A program made the translations under genes and the position numbers. From assembly GCA_018060625.1 (NCBI GenBank), contig JAGOVS010000008.1, positions 1 to 42,890 of the forward strand: a stretch of 42,890 bases of DNA. Direction: 5' to 3'. Position 1 is the stretch's first letter. Each line of letters opens with the position of its first letter. Origin of the DNA: Bacteriovorax sp. Lineage in GTDB: Bacteria; Bdellovibrionota; Bacteriovoracia; Bacteriovoracales; Bacteriovoracaceae. This document shows, one piece after another, positions 1 through 7,724 of this stretch. The notes beneath the pieces were generated by a model. It made no database searches. It saw nothing but the letters and a program-made list of their open reading frames with translations, and had not been told where the DNA came from.

Positions 1-2
1 AA

Positions 3-200
3 AACCGGTTAACGTCAACTATTAATAATTTACAATCTTCGAGTGAAAACTTATCAGCAGCAAACTCTCGCATAAGAGATACTGACTTTGCCGCAGAATC
101 AGCAAAAAATACGAAGATGAATATTTTGACAGCAGCTGGTACTTCAGTATTGTCTCAGGCCAATTCTCAAGGACAATCAGCACTTAAGCTTTTAGGTTGA
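3..200 (+). CDS. Flagellin, C-terminal end (partial)
   Basis: This is the last 65 codons of a flagellin, the filament subunit; the rest lies before the window. The reading frame is open from base 3 to the TGA at 198-200. Visible residues include the conserved C-terminal helix pattern [13 protein letters not shown], then a hydrophobic stretch and [15 protein letters not shown], the classic D0-domain tail with Gln/Ala/Leu heptads used in filament packing. The gene is followed by a strong intrinsic terminator, so it ends its own transcript. The chemotaxis-type genes begin about 150 bases downstream. Paralogous flagellins are common in such genomes, so which copy this is cannot be told. Confidence 0.93.
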   Translation, partial: NRLTSTINNLQSSSENLSAANSRIRDTDFAAESAKNTKMNILTAAGTSVLSQANSQGQSALKLLG

Positions 201-225
201 TTTTTTTTAAAACCACAAGTCTTTG

Positions 226-254
226 GGCCTTCACTTTGGTGAGGGCCTTTTTTT
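226..254 (+). terminator. Rho-independent terminator of the flagellin gene
   Basis: A 9-bp stem (GGCCTTCAC / GTGAGGGCC, one T-G wobble) with a four-base loop is followed by a run of seven T from 248. It lies 26 bases after the flagellin stop codon. No other gene lies between, so it should end flagellin transcription and separate it from the sensory operon. Confidence 0.9.
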
Positions 255-352
255 ATTCCGACTGTTTTGCTTTTGAGCAAGATGCTCATTTTCCTTGATG
301 ATTAATTCTTAAGATATGTTAAGCTAAAATAAAGATTAGTTTTAGAGGTTGT

Positions 353-607
353 ATGGATAATTTTAGCAATAATGGCCCTACATCTTATGATGAAAGTGAA
401 GAGTACAAAAAACTCAGGACACTTATGCATGATATGATTAATCAGATTACGAAGTTAGATCAGATTAATTACAAGGTGCAAAAAGGATCTCCTTTTACAG
501 CTGAGCAAGTTGAAATTTTCAATGATACGATCGTTAAATCTAAGAAATTAGTCTCTGAATTAAGGGACAAAATTCATTATATGGAAAAGAACTCTAAAAA
601 AGAATAA
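353..607 (+). CDS. Small DHp-like phosphotransfer protein (84 aa), putative
   Basis: I do not recognise a named family. The 84-residue product is highly charged and predicted all-helical. Residues 20-36 contain LMHDMINQ, which matches the H-D-x-x-N phosphoacceptor box of histidine-kinase dimerisation helices, with His26, Asp27 and Asn30. After a short linker (KGSPFT), residues 50-80 form a second amphipathic helix resembling DHp helix 2. There is no ATP-binding domain, so it could be a stand-alone phosphotransfer hairpin of the Spo0B type. The start ATG follows AGAGG at a normal distance. It lies 39 bases before an HPt-domain gene and upstream of a CheA, so a phosphorelay role is plausible but inferred. 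Confidence 0.55.
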   Translation: MDNFSNNGPTSYDESEEYKKLRTLMHDMINQITKLDQINYKVQKGSPFTAEQVEIFNDTIVKSKKLVSELRDKIHYMEKNSKKE

Positions 608-646
608 AGAAAAAAAGAGAAATTAGGAAAAAGGACGGACAAATCC

Positions 647-1381
647 ATGAGTTTAGATCAAGGTTTATTAGATGAATTTGCAATTGAGGCCAATGAACTA
701 CTAGATGAAGCAGAGGAAGCTTTGCTTAAAGTTGACCATGAAGCGGACATCAAAAAAATGTATGACTTAGTCTTTAGAACCTTTCATTCATTAAAAGGTT
801 CTTCAGGGATGGTTGGATTTGATGAACTTCAGAGACATCTGCATCTTTTAGAAGATTATTTGCAGAAATCAAAAGGGGATTTTGATCATTTTAGGGCCTC
901 CGCTGACTATTATCTCAAAGGGGTCGATGCTGCTAGGAAAATTTTAGGAGGAGAAACCGTTCAATTTGTCTATGAAGTTATGGGTCCTAAAAAAACGGCA
1001 GTAGCGACAGACGCCCCTGTAGAAGTTAAAAAGAAAAAAATAATCTATCTCTCAAATTCACGGATCAAGCCTTTAGGAGAAGAAATTTTAGGATTTGAAG
1101 GATTACTTCATTTCTATTTAAAATTCTCTAGCGTGGATGAGTTAGAAAATCAGAATCTTTTTAATGAGGAGTACGATGTTCTCATCAGCGATTTGAGCTT
1201 AAGTTCACTGAGCAGTATTATTTCTCCTAAAAAGAGTAAATATCCACTCATTTTGATTGTTGATGAAATTATTGAAGAAAAGAGTACTCAGAAAATATTT
1301 CAATTAATGAAAAAATCAGACGAGCGCTTAAGAATTCAATTGGCACTAGAATCAGCTTTAGATGCGCGAATGAATATATAG
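647..1381 (+). CDS. HPt-receiver chemotaxis-type protein, 3' end interrupted by IS630
   Basis: Residues 5-105 form a CheA-type HPt domain with the phosphoacceptor His47 in the box FHSLKGSSGMVGF. Residues 131-240 fold like a receiver domain (strand IIYLSN, strand YDVLISDLS, strand YPLILIVDE), but it is degenerate: the acidic pair after strand 1 is missing, while Asp182 remains. The reading frame stops at a TAG created by the first base of the inserted IS (1379-1381). Without the IS the frame continues into the CheW remnant at 2482 and would give about 290 residues. It sits between the DHp-like protein and CheA, so it is part of the same signalling cluster. The phosphotransfer part may still work; the C-terminal function is lost. 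Confidence 0.8.
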   Translation: MSLDQGLLDEFAIEANELLDEAEEALLKVDHEADIKKMYDLVFRTFHSLKGSSGMVGFDELQRHLHLLEDYLQKSKGDFDHFRASADYYLKGVDAARKILGGETVQFVYEVMGPKKTAVATDAPVEVKKKKIIYLSNSRIKPLGEEILGFEGLLHFYLKFSSVDELENQNLFNEEYDVLISDLSLSSLSSIISPKKSKYPLILIVDEIIEEKSTQKIFQLMKKSDERLRIQLALESALDARMNI

Positions 1382-1399
1382 TGATGCCGGTTTAAAATT
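1381..1399 (+). repeat. Left terminal inverted repeat of the IS630 element
   Basis: The sequence GTGATGCCGGTTTAAAATT abuts the TA at 1379-1380. It matches the reverse complement of 2461-2479 at 17 of 19 positions. The transposase stop codon lies at its inner edge. Confidence 0.9.
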
Positions 1400-2412
1400 C
1401 AAGTGCCAATGGGTGTAAAATTATCTGTTATTAAAGTCTCTAGCTCGGCTCGATATTTTCTTATACCTCTAAAAAATTCCATCAGTGTTTTTCTAAAATC
1501 GTCAAACTCTTCAAAATACCTGTTGGCCGTAACTTTTTTCTTCATAAACTTCCAAAGTCGCTCAATGGGATTTAGATTTGGTGAGTATGGCGGCAAATAT
1601 AAAATTCTTATACCCAGTGCTTTGGCCAGCTCTCTGACCATCTTCGAGCGATTGTATGCTGCTCCATCAAGTACGAAATAAATTTTTTCTTCGTTCGGAT
1701 TTTTACGCCGAATTGACCTCAAAATTTCGCAAACAGATTGTTTATTAATTGTCTCAAATGATCTTGCGATTACATCTAATGAATTTATCTCAATTGCTCC
1801 ACAAACGTTTACTCTTTTTCTCCAGCCGGAGTTCGTTTTTACTTCAAAGTTTTCTCCTGTTTTGATCCACCCATAGGTAATGGTTGGCGCAAACTCAGGG
1901 TGAGTAGAATCCCCAAAGTATACTAGTCCATGAGACTTAATTCCATTGTACTGACGCAAAAACTTCTCTTGCTCACTACGCTTTGCCTTACCTGGTACAG
2001 GTGTTGCCTTCTTAAAAGAGAAACCTAGACGGTGAAGAAGCTCAGTAACTCCTCCTCGTGAATATTCAATTCCAAATTTCTTTTTAATGTGAGCAACGAC
2101 TGACTTTGTAGAGGGAAATATTTTTAACTTTAGATCGGCAGAAAGAATTTTTTGCTCTCTTGGTGATAAAAAAGCAGATCTTCCACCATAGAAATCATTG
2201 ATTAACTCTTCAATGCCTCCATTTTTATAACGCTTACGGTAGTTGGCAATTGTTCCTTCATCAAGGAATAAAAACGTCGCAATGTCTTTATAGGTTTTTT
2301 CGTCATCAAGTAGAAGTATGACTCGGATTCGATCCGCGTACTTGCGACTACGCTCAAGCCTGAGTTCCTCAAGAAGTTCTGTACGATCAGATGGTGATAG
2401 AAATTTTCCCAT
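1399..2412 (-). CDS. IS630-family transposase
   Basis: This 337-residue DDE transposase mobilises the surrounding element by cut-and-paste into TA. The N-terminal third holds a helix-turn-helix (TYKDIATFLFLDEGTIANY, about residues 41-59) and a second winged-helix region, as usual for IS630 proteins. The catalytic domain shows Asp in VYFGDSTHPEF, Asp in FVLDGAAYN and Glu in LPPYSPNLNPIERLWKF, with normal spacing. The length agrees with full-size family members. No frameshift or internal stop is seen, so it is probably functional. It runs opposite to the interrupted host gene. Confidence 0.95.
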   Translation of the reverse strand: MGKFLSPSDRTELLEELRLERSRKYADRIRVILLLDDEKTYKDIATFLFLDEGTIANYRKRYKNGGIEELINDFYGGRSAFLSPREQKILSADLKLKIFPSTKSVVAHIKKKFGIEYSRGGVTELLHRLGFSFKKATPVPGKAKRSEQEKFLRQYNGIKSHGLVYFGDSTHPEFAPTITYGWIKTGENFEVKTNSGWRKRVNVCGAIEINSLDVIARSFETINKQSVCEILRSIRRKNPNEEKIYFVLDGAAYNRSKMVRELAKALGIRILYLPPYSPNLNPIERLWKFMKKKVTANRYFEEFDDFRKTLMEFFRGIRKYRAELETLITDNFTPIGT

Positions 2413-2460
2413 GAAAAATTTTAAAATAAATTTAACGATAGGCCAAATGTTTTTTACTGG

Positions 2461-2479
2461 AAATTTAAACCGGGATCAC
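2461..2479 (-). repeat. Right terminal inverted repeat of the IS630 element
   Basis: Read on the minus strand it is GTGATCCCGGTTTAAATTT, matching the left end apart from two bases. The TA at 2480-2481 is the second copy of the target dinucleotide. The transposase start codon is 49 bases inside this end. Confidence 0.9.
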
Positions 2480-2481
2480 TA

Positions 2482-2620
2482 TATTATCGATATTGATTCT
2501 GAATCTATCGAGCAATGTCCTGAAGTCACACCAGAAGAAATAAAAAACTTTTTTTTAGGAATTGTTAAAAGAGAAGATCGCATTATTACAATTTTAAATA
2601 TCGGTGAAATAAAATATTAG
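2482..2620 (+). pseudogene. C-terminal remnant of a CheW domain, cut off by the IS
   Basis: Reading in the frame of the upstream HPt-receiver gene, the bases just outside the right IS end encode about 46 residues (YIIDIDSES ... FFLGIVKREDRIITILNIGEI, then stop). This is the usual closing part of a CheW domain: the helix after the VDxV-type strand, the GIVKxxDRxITILNI strand pair and the end helix. A full CheW domain is about 135 residues, so the first two thirds are absent on both sides of the IS. The remnant lacks its own start and lies six bases before cheA. It is probably not translated, or only through IS-derived read-through. Confidence 0.7.
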
Positions 2621-2626
2621 GATATT

Positions 2627-5164
2627 ATGAAAAAATACAAATTGCTGTGTATTGATGATGAGCCAGTTATCTTAGATTTGTATGAGTTGATGTTTGAAGA
2701 TCTTTATCCAATATTAAAGGCCACATCTCCTGAAGAGGCCATTGATTTATTGAAAAATCACCACCAAGAAATCATTTATGTTTTCTCTGATTTTACTATG
2801 AATGGCATGAATGGCCTGCAGTTTCGAGAAGAGATGATCCGCTGTGGTTTTGAAATTCCATTTTCAATGGTTACTGGAAATTATGATTTAGAAATGGCCG
2901 AGCAAGGAATGAGTCTTAGGATAGATTCTTTTTTACATAAGCCCATTGAGAAAGAAGAACTTCTAAAGCTTGTACAAAACCTTGGAGAAAAAAGAAGGAT
3001 TCAGCTAGTTGATGAAACCGAGATGGTCACGAGCTTCATCTCAGAATCTTTACCGATGCTGGAAGAAATTGAAAATCTTATTCTGGTCTTAGAAAAAAAT
3101 CCCAAAGATATGAATGCCCTTAATACTTATTTTCGTCTGCTTCATACAATCAAAGGAACTGCTTCTTGTGTTGGGCTAAAGTCACTCCCTAGCTTTACTC
3201 ATGCATACGAAGATCTTGTCTCTTTGGCGAAGGAACAGAAAATTGCCATTACGCCGGGGTTTGTTGATTCACTTCTTTTTGGATTAGATCGATTAAAATA
3301 CATGTATTCAAAAATTTCAGATGAAGAAGTTTTTGAGTTTGATATCTCTGAATGGCTTGTAACGATTAAATCTTATGAAAATTTAAAAACGGAATGCCAA
3401 GCAGGAGCTGGAGCGGCCGATGGCCATCAAGAGTCCCGAGTCCACTCAGAAAAGCTCGCCATCCCCCTAGAGACGCTGGATTCCTTTTTGGAATTAAGTG
3501 GTAGTATGACCATCTTGCGAAATACAATCTACAAAGCAATCTCTCGCGTAGAAATAAAGCAACCAAACGATAAAGACGTCGAGTTTTTATCAAGTTCAAT
3601 CGAAGAACTCCATAAAATCACCTCTATGGTACAAAAACAGATTTCTGAAATGAGAAAAATCAGTGCAGATAATATCACTCGACCCCTTAAAAGAGTTGTG
3701 CGAGATACTTCTAAAGAGCTTAATAAGGAAGTTGAGATTATTATTCATAATGAACACTTAAAGATAGACAATACAGTGGCCAAGATCATTTCGAATTCGT
3801 TGGTACACTTAGTAAGAAATAGCATTGATCATGGTATAGAAATGCCGGAAACGAGACAACTCTTGCACAAAGAACGCAAAGGCGTAATTGAGCTTTCATT
3901 TTACGAAGATGGCGACAGCAATATTGTAGTTTTAAAAGATAATGGGGCAGGGATCAACAAGCGCCGTGTGCTTGAAAAGGCGATTGAAAAAAATATTATT
4001 ACTGAAAAAATGGCCAGTGGACTTAGTCATCATGAAATTTTAGCACTTATATTTGAGTCAGGATTTTCCACCTCCCAAAATGTTTCAAGCATTTCTGGGC
4101 GAGGAGTGGGGATGGATATGGTTAAGTCTTCTGTGGAGTCCATTGGTGGAAAGATAAAAATCGATTCTACAGAGGGACTTGGTTCTTGTTTTACTCTCCA
4201 TCTACCCCAACCAAAAAGTGTCTTAATTAATAAAACTCTTATGGTTGAGGAGCAAACGGAATTTTTTTCTATTCCTATAGATGATGTAGTGGAAGTTGTT
4301 TGTATTGAACGGGAGGACTTTCCTGAATCTCTTTTTCATGTTGGAGGGTATCCCGTCATTAAGCGCTATGAAGAACTCATTCCTGTTTTTAAATTATCGA
4401 ATTGCTTAGTGGGTAAAGAAGGCGAAGATTCATCAGATGATTTATTAAAATTAAATGCACTGGTGACCATTATTCTCAAACATAATAATACAAAGTTTGG
4501 ATTAATCGTCGATAAAATTCATGATATTGAAGAATCTGTTGTCCGAAAGATCAAACCCGTTTTAAATGCTTCTGATCTTTATGCGGGAGTGACTTACTTT
4601 GGAGACGATGACTTGGCACTCGTTTTAAATGTGGAGAGTCTTGCTAAAGAAAAAATGAAAGCGACGGAGAGAATTGAGAAAGAAAAAGTCAAATTGCATA
4701 CGTTATCCAAAACAGAGGTCGTGAATGAACCTTATGAATTATTCACTTTTACCATACAAGATCATCAATACGGAATTGCTAAAGAAAAAGTTTTTCGTTT
4801 TGAAATATTGGCCTCAAATCTCATCCAATGTTTCAACGGGAATTATTTCTTCAAATACAGGGAAGGCATTGTTAAAATTATAGGCCTTAATCCAATACAT
4901 CTATCCTTAATGGCAGAAAAGGAAATGGTGAATCTTATTATTATGAAGAGTGAAGAGCTTTTTTATGCCTTTCATGTTGACGAGATTCGTGAATTCATTA
5001 CTTCTGATTTTCCCATAGAGTCCTATTTTAGCAAAGGGGATAAAATTCGAGGAAGTATTATCTATCAGGAAGAAATTATTTATCTATTAAATGAGAGTGA
5101 ATTAGACAAAATGGCCCAGGCCTTAATTGAAACCCCATTGAAAGAAATAAAGGAGGCCGCTTAA
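2627..5164 (+). CDS. cheA: CheA-type histidine kinase with N-terminal receiver and two CheW domains
   Basis: This 845-residue cytoplasmic kinase phosphorylates itself on an HPt histidine and passes phosphate to response regulators. Domains in order: receiver (1-120; acidic pair Asp10/Asp11, phosphoacceptor Asp55, Lys105); HPt (135-245; His173 in LLHTIKGTASCVGL); linker and dimerisation helices (280-345); ATP-binding domain (355-528; N box LVRNSIDHG, G1 DNGAG, G2 GRGVGMD); CheW domain 1 (530-660); a second, more divergent CheW-like domain (about 700-835). Ordinary CheA lacks the N-terminal receiver and has one CheW domain. The stop codon overlaps the start of the globin gene (TAATG), implying translational coupling. 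All kinase motifs look intact. No cheY, cheB, cheR or receptor gene is in view. Confidence 0.93.
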   Translation: MKKYKLLCIDDEPVILDLYELMFEDLYPILKATSPEEAIDLLKNHHQEIIYVFSDFTMNGMNGLQFREEMIRCGFEIPFSMVTGNYDLEMAEQGMSLRIDSFLHKPIEKEELLKLVQNLGEKRRIQLVDETEMVTSFISESLPMLEEIENLILVLEKNPKDMNALNTYFRLLHTIKGTASCVGLKSLPSFTHAYEDLVSLAKEQKIAITPGFVDSLLFGLDRLKYMYSKISDEEVFEFDISEWLVTIKSYENLKTECQAGAGAADGHQESRVHSEKLAIPLETLDSFLELSGSMTILRNTIYKAISRVEIKQPNDKDVEFLSSSIEELHKITSMVQKQISEMRKISADNITRPLKRVVRDTSKELNKEVEIIIHNEHLKIDNTVAKIISNSLVHLVRNSIDHGIEMPETRQLLHKERKGVIELSFYEDGDSNIVVLKDNGAGINKRRVLEKAIEKNIITEKMASGLSHHEILALIFESGFSTSQNVSSISGRGVGMDMVKSSVESIGGKIKIDSTEGLGSCFTLHLPQPKSVLINKTLMVEEQTEFFSIPIDDVVEVVCIEREDFPESLFHVGGYPVIKRYEELIPVFKLSNCLVGKEGEDSSDDLLKLNALVTIILKHNNTKFGLIVDKIHDIEESVVRKIKPVLNASDLYAGVTYFGDDDLALVLNVESLAKEKMKATERIEKEKVKLHTLSKTEVVNEPYELFTFTIQDHQYGIAKEKVFRFEILASNLIQCFNGNYFFKYREGIVKIIGLNPIHLSLMAEKEMVNLIIMKSEELFYAFHVDEIREFITSDFPIESYFSKGDKIRGSIIYQEEIIYLLNESELDKMAQALIETPLKEIKEAA

Positions 5165-5592
5165 TGAATCCTAATGATAAAGAATTTTATGATCTCATTT
5201 TTGCCGTGAATCAGGATTTTTATGAGCAAATCTATCAGGATCAATGGTTTAAACAAGTTTTTAAAAACATCACTCAAGAAGTGATCACTTCCCAGCAAAC
5301 TGATTTCATGGTGCAGGCCTTTGGAGGCCCCAGTCGATATTGCGGGCGTATGCCTGGAGATGCCCATCCTCATATCTATATAGATGAATACATGTGGGAT
5401 TTACGGGAGAAATACTTAAAGAATTCTTTCAAGAAACATTATGTTCCACAAGACATAGCTGAAAGATGGCTAAAAATTGATAACGCCTTCAAAAATAAGA
5501 TTATAAAAAAATCAATTGAAGATGTGATTCCTCGATTTACAACGGATGAACCAGTTATTGTCTTAAGAGATCAATTGAAAAAAGCTTCTTAA
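5164..5592 (+). CDS. Truncated-hemoglobin-like globin, coupled to CheA
   Basis: The 142-residue soluble protein resembles bacterial truncated hemoglobins (heme proteins that bind O2 or NO). Visible features are the N-terminal B-helix region (FYEQIYQDQWFKQVF), the central FGGPSRYCGRMPGDAHPH with His68/His70 as candidates for the proximal heme ligand, and ERWLKIDNAFKN with Trp102 in the place of the conserved G8 tryptophan of group II proteins. It starts on the last base of the cheA stop codon, so the two are co-translated. That suggests the globin works with the kinase, for example as an oxygen or NO input, but this is inference. It ends convergently with the GST gene, both stops lying in one TTAA. 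Confidence 0.78.
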   Translation: MNPNDKEFYDLIFAVNQDFYEQIYQDQWFKQVFKNITQEVITSQQTDFMVQAFGGPSRYCGRMPGDAHPHIYIDEYMWDLREKYLKNSFKKHYVPQDIAERWLKIDNAFKNKIIKKSIEDVIPRFTTDEPVIVLRDQLKKAS

Positions 5593-6194
5593 AAAACTTT
5601 TGCCCTAATGGCCGCTTCTCTCTTCATTAATCGTTCCATGTAAGCTTCAAGTGAAGGATTTCCAAGGACTAAATAGTCATGGGCCCCAGGGATAATAGAC
5701 CCCAGCATGATATCTGCCGCAGAAAATCCAGAGGATAAAATATAGTCTTGCTTTTCTAGTAGTGGAGTGAGGGCCAAAGATAAATTGGCCGATTCTTTTT
5801 TGACAAATTCTCTCGTGGTTTTTTCTTCCTCAGGGGAGTTCATATGAGTGAACATTCTGGCCACTACACACTCAAGACTTCCGACAGAAAAGACCATCCA
5901 TTTAAGGTAGTCGGCGCGAAGTTGCTCATTTTCTTTTGTGGGGGCCAGAAGGCCGTAGGAGTATTTATCTGCCAGGTAAAGACAAATGGCCGCCGACTCA
6001 AACATGTGGATTGGTCCATCAATAATACTCGGGACTCGGCCCATAGGATTTATTTTTTTATACTCAGGAGTATTTAATTCTCCATTTCCCTTTTTTAAAA
6101 AGTTGTTTTGGTAAGGGATATTCATCTCCTCTAATAACCAACGAACGCGATCACTTCTGTCTTGGTAGGCCATGGAATAAAGTTGTATCGTCAT
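5589..6194 (-). CDS. Glutathione S-transferase family protein
   Basis: The 201-residue protein has the two-domain GST layout: an N-terminal thioredoxin-like domain (1-78) with SDRVRWLLEEMNIPY, the cis-Pro segment GRVPSII and the glutathione-binding pair ES in MFESAAICLYLADKY, then a helical domain (90-200) with the N-capping box SGFSAADIMLG. It would conjugate glutathione or isomerise a small electrophile in the cytoplasm. It is the last gene of the minus-strand degradation cluster, 25 bases after the aldehyde dehydrogenase stop, so it may detoxify reactive epoxide or aldehyde intermediates. The exact substrate cannot be read from sequence. Confidence 0.88.
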   Translation of the reverse strand: MTIQLYSMAYQDRSDRVRWLLEEMNIPYQNNFLKKGNGELNTPEYKKINPMGRVPSIIDGPIHMFESAAICLYLADKYSYGLLAPTKENEQLRADYLKWMVFSVGSLECVVARMFTHMNSPEEEKTTREFVKKESANLSLALTPLLEKQDYILSSGFSAADIMLGSIIPGAHDYLVLGNPSLEAYMERLMKREAAIRAKVF

Positions 6195-6219
6195 AGTGAA
6201 TCATCCTTAAATAAGAGAT

Positions 6220-7707
6220 TTAAAAAAGAGCATCAAACCAAACTTTCTGTGAACGTTCATCACAATCAGATTCCCAAATATGGCGGACTTCTAGATAACT
6301 CATAATTCCTTCTTTCCCCATTTCTCGACCGAGACCCGATTCTTTAAGACCACCAAAAGGCATTCCTGGATTAAGGAGGTGATATTCGTTGATCCAAATA
6401 GTTCCGGCCTCTAGATTTTGGGCCAACAGAAGAGCTCTCTTATGATTTTTAGACCAAACGGCAGCGGCAAGTCCATATTTTGAATCATTGGCCAAGGCAA
6501 TCGCCTCATCCTCTGTTTTAAAAGATGTTATTCCTACTACTGGGCCAAAAATTTCTTCTTTGAAAATGGTGTGAGCTGGAGTGATTTCAAAAACAGTGGG
6601 TTCAATAAAATAGCCTTTGGCAAATTCACCTTCTGTTATCCTTTTTCCTCCTGCTAGAAGTTTGGCCTTTTCAGCTAGTGATTTATCAATAAAAGCGAGT
6701 ATGGTATTCATTTGCTTTTCGCTGATAACAGGTCCAAATCCAGCATTTGGATCTGTGGTTGGGGCCACCTTGATATCTTTGATTCGGGTTAGAAATTTCT
6801 CCATGAAAGCGCTGTAGATGCCTTCTTGGATGAGCAGTCTTGTTCCTGAATCACAGGCCTGACCAGAGTGGTATAAAAAGGCGTAAAGAGCGCCGTCAAC
6901 GGCAAGTGAGAGATCAGCATCGTCTAAAATAATATTGGCCGATTTCCCGCCAAGCTCCATTGTGGCATTGGTAATGTGAGGGGAGACACTCTTCAAGATT
7001 TCGGCACCAACAGGCGTTGATCCAGTGAAGGCCACTTTTTTTATTTCTGAATGCTTAAGAAGTGCTCTTCCAACATCGGCCCCACCGGTTATAATATTGA
7101 CGACTCCAGCAGGTACTCCTGCCTCTCGAATAATTTCGGCCAGAATTGAAGCAGAGGCCGGAGTTTCCTCGGCCGTCTTTAGAACAGTTGTGCATCCAGT
7201 GGCAAGGATCGGCCCAATTTTCCATCCGGCCATAACTAAAGGGAAATTCCAAGGAATAATTTGAGCACAAACTCCTATGGGGGTGTAGGAGCGATAGTTT
7301 TGCGAAAAACCTTTTCTAGAAGCGGCCTCATCTTGTTCATAAAGATTTAACTCCCTTGCGACTTTGCTCATGACTTTAAAAAAAGCAGCTGTGTTGTGAA
7401 CATCGGCCTTTGCTTTTCTTAGAGTCGAGCCGGAATCGCGAAGTTCTATATCCACAATTTCTTTTGCACGCTCTTTAATCTTTTCTGAGATTTTTAAAAG
7501 GAGATCAGCGCGGTTTTCTTGAGAGAGATTTTTCCAAGAAGCATCGTTAAAAGCATTTTTTGCAGCTGTCACGGCATCATCAATATCCTTTGCGCCGGCC
7601 ACATGATAGCTCGCAACCACTGCTCCATTTGAAGGGTCGTAAGAAGTTTTAATGATTTGTTCACTAGATTCTCTAAATTCACCATTGATAAATAATTTGA
7701 TTTCCAT
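6220..7707 (-). CDS. NAD(P)-dependent aldehyde dehydrogenase
   Basis: This 495-residue enzyme oxidises an aldehyde to an acid. It shows the Rossmann features IIPWNFPL (oxyanion Asn) and FTGSTPVG, the general base Glu251 in ELGGKSAN and the nucleophile Cys285 in GQACDSGTR, with family-typical length. It follows the thiolase gene by 17 bases in a run of acyl-CoA degradation genes. One role would be oxidation of the ring-opened semialdehyde, normally done by the dehydrogenase half of PaaZ. Another is conversion of phenylacetaldehyde to phenylacetate. No hydratase domain is attached, so it is not PaaZ itself. The family is certain; the substrate is not. Confidence 0.92.
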   Translation of the reverse strand: MEIKLFINGEFRESSEQIIKTSYDPSNGAVVASYHVAGAKDIDDAVTAAKNAFNDASWKNLSQENRADLLLKISEKIKERAKEIVDIELRDSGSTLRKAKADVHNTAAFFKVMSKVARELNLYEQDEAASRKGFSQNYRSYTPIGVCAQIIPWNFPLVMAGWKIGPILATGCTTVLKTAEETPASASILAEIIREAGVPAGVVNIITGGADVGRALLKHSEIKKVAFTGSTPVGAEILKSVSPHITNATMELGGKSANIILDDADLSLAVDGALYAFLYHSGQACDSGTRLLIQEGIYSAFMEKFLTRIKDIKVAPTTDPNAGFGPVISEKQMNTILAFIDKSLAEKAKLLAGGKRITEGEFAKGYFIEPTVFEITPAHTIFKEEIFGPVVGITSFKTEDEAIALANDSKYGLAAAVWSKNHKRALLLAQNLEAGTIWINEYHLLNPGMPFGGLKESGLGREMGKEGIMSYLEVRHIWESDCDERSQKVWFDALF

Positions 7708-7724
7708 ATTGTTTCCTTTTTTTA

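Larger units (their letters stand above)
1381..2479 (-). mobile_element. IS630-family insertion sequence, complete (1099 bp)
   Basis: The element is bounded by near-perfect terminal inverted repeats (17 of 19 positions match) and carries one transposase gene on the minus strand. It is flanked by TA dinucleotides at 1379-1380 and 2480-2481, the TA target duplication typical of the IS630/Tc1 superfamily. It splits a signalling gene. Ends, transposase frame and catalytic motifs all look intact, so the insertion may be fairly recent. Confidence 0.93.

Noticed and set aside
2318-2620. Open frame running from inside the IS into the CheW remnant
   Set aside because: Its first half is the antisense of the transposase gene and has no ribosome site; only the part outside the IS is CheW-like.
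6617-7264. Open frames opposite the aldehyde dehydrogenase gene
   Set aside because: Shadows of a strongly conserved gene on the other strand.
6220-7707. Aldehyde dehydrogenase as PaaZ
   Set aside because: The hydratase half of PaaZ is absent and the catalytic-Cys segment differs; only a functional analogue is possible.
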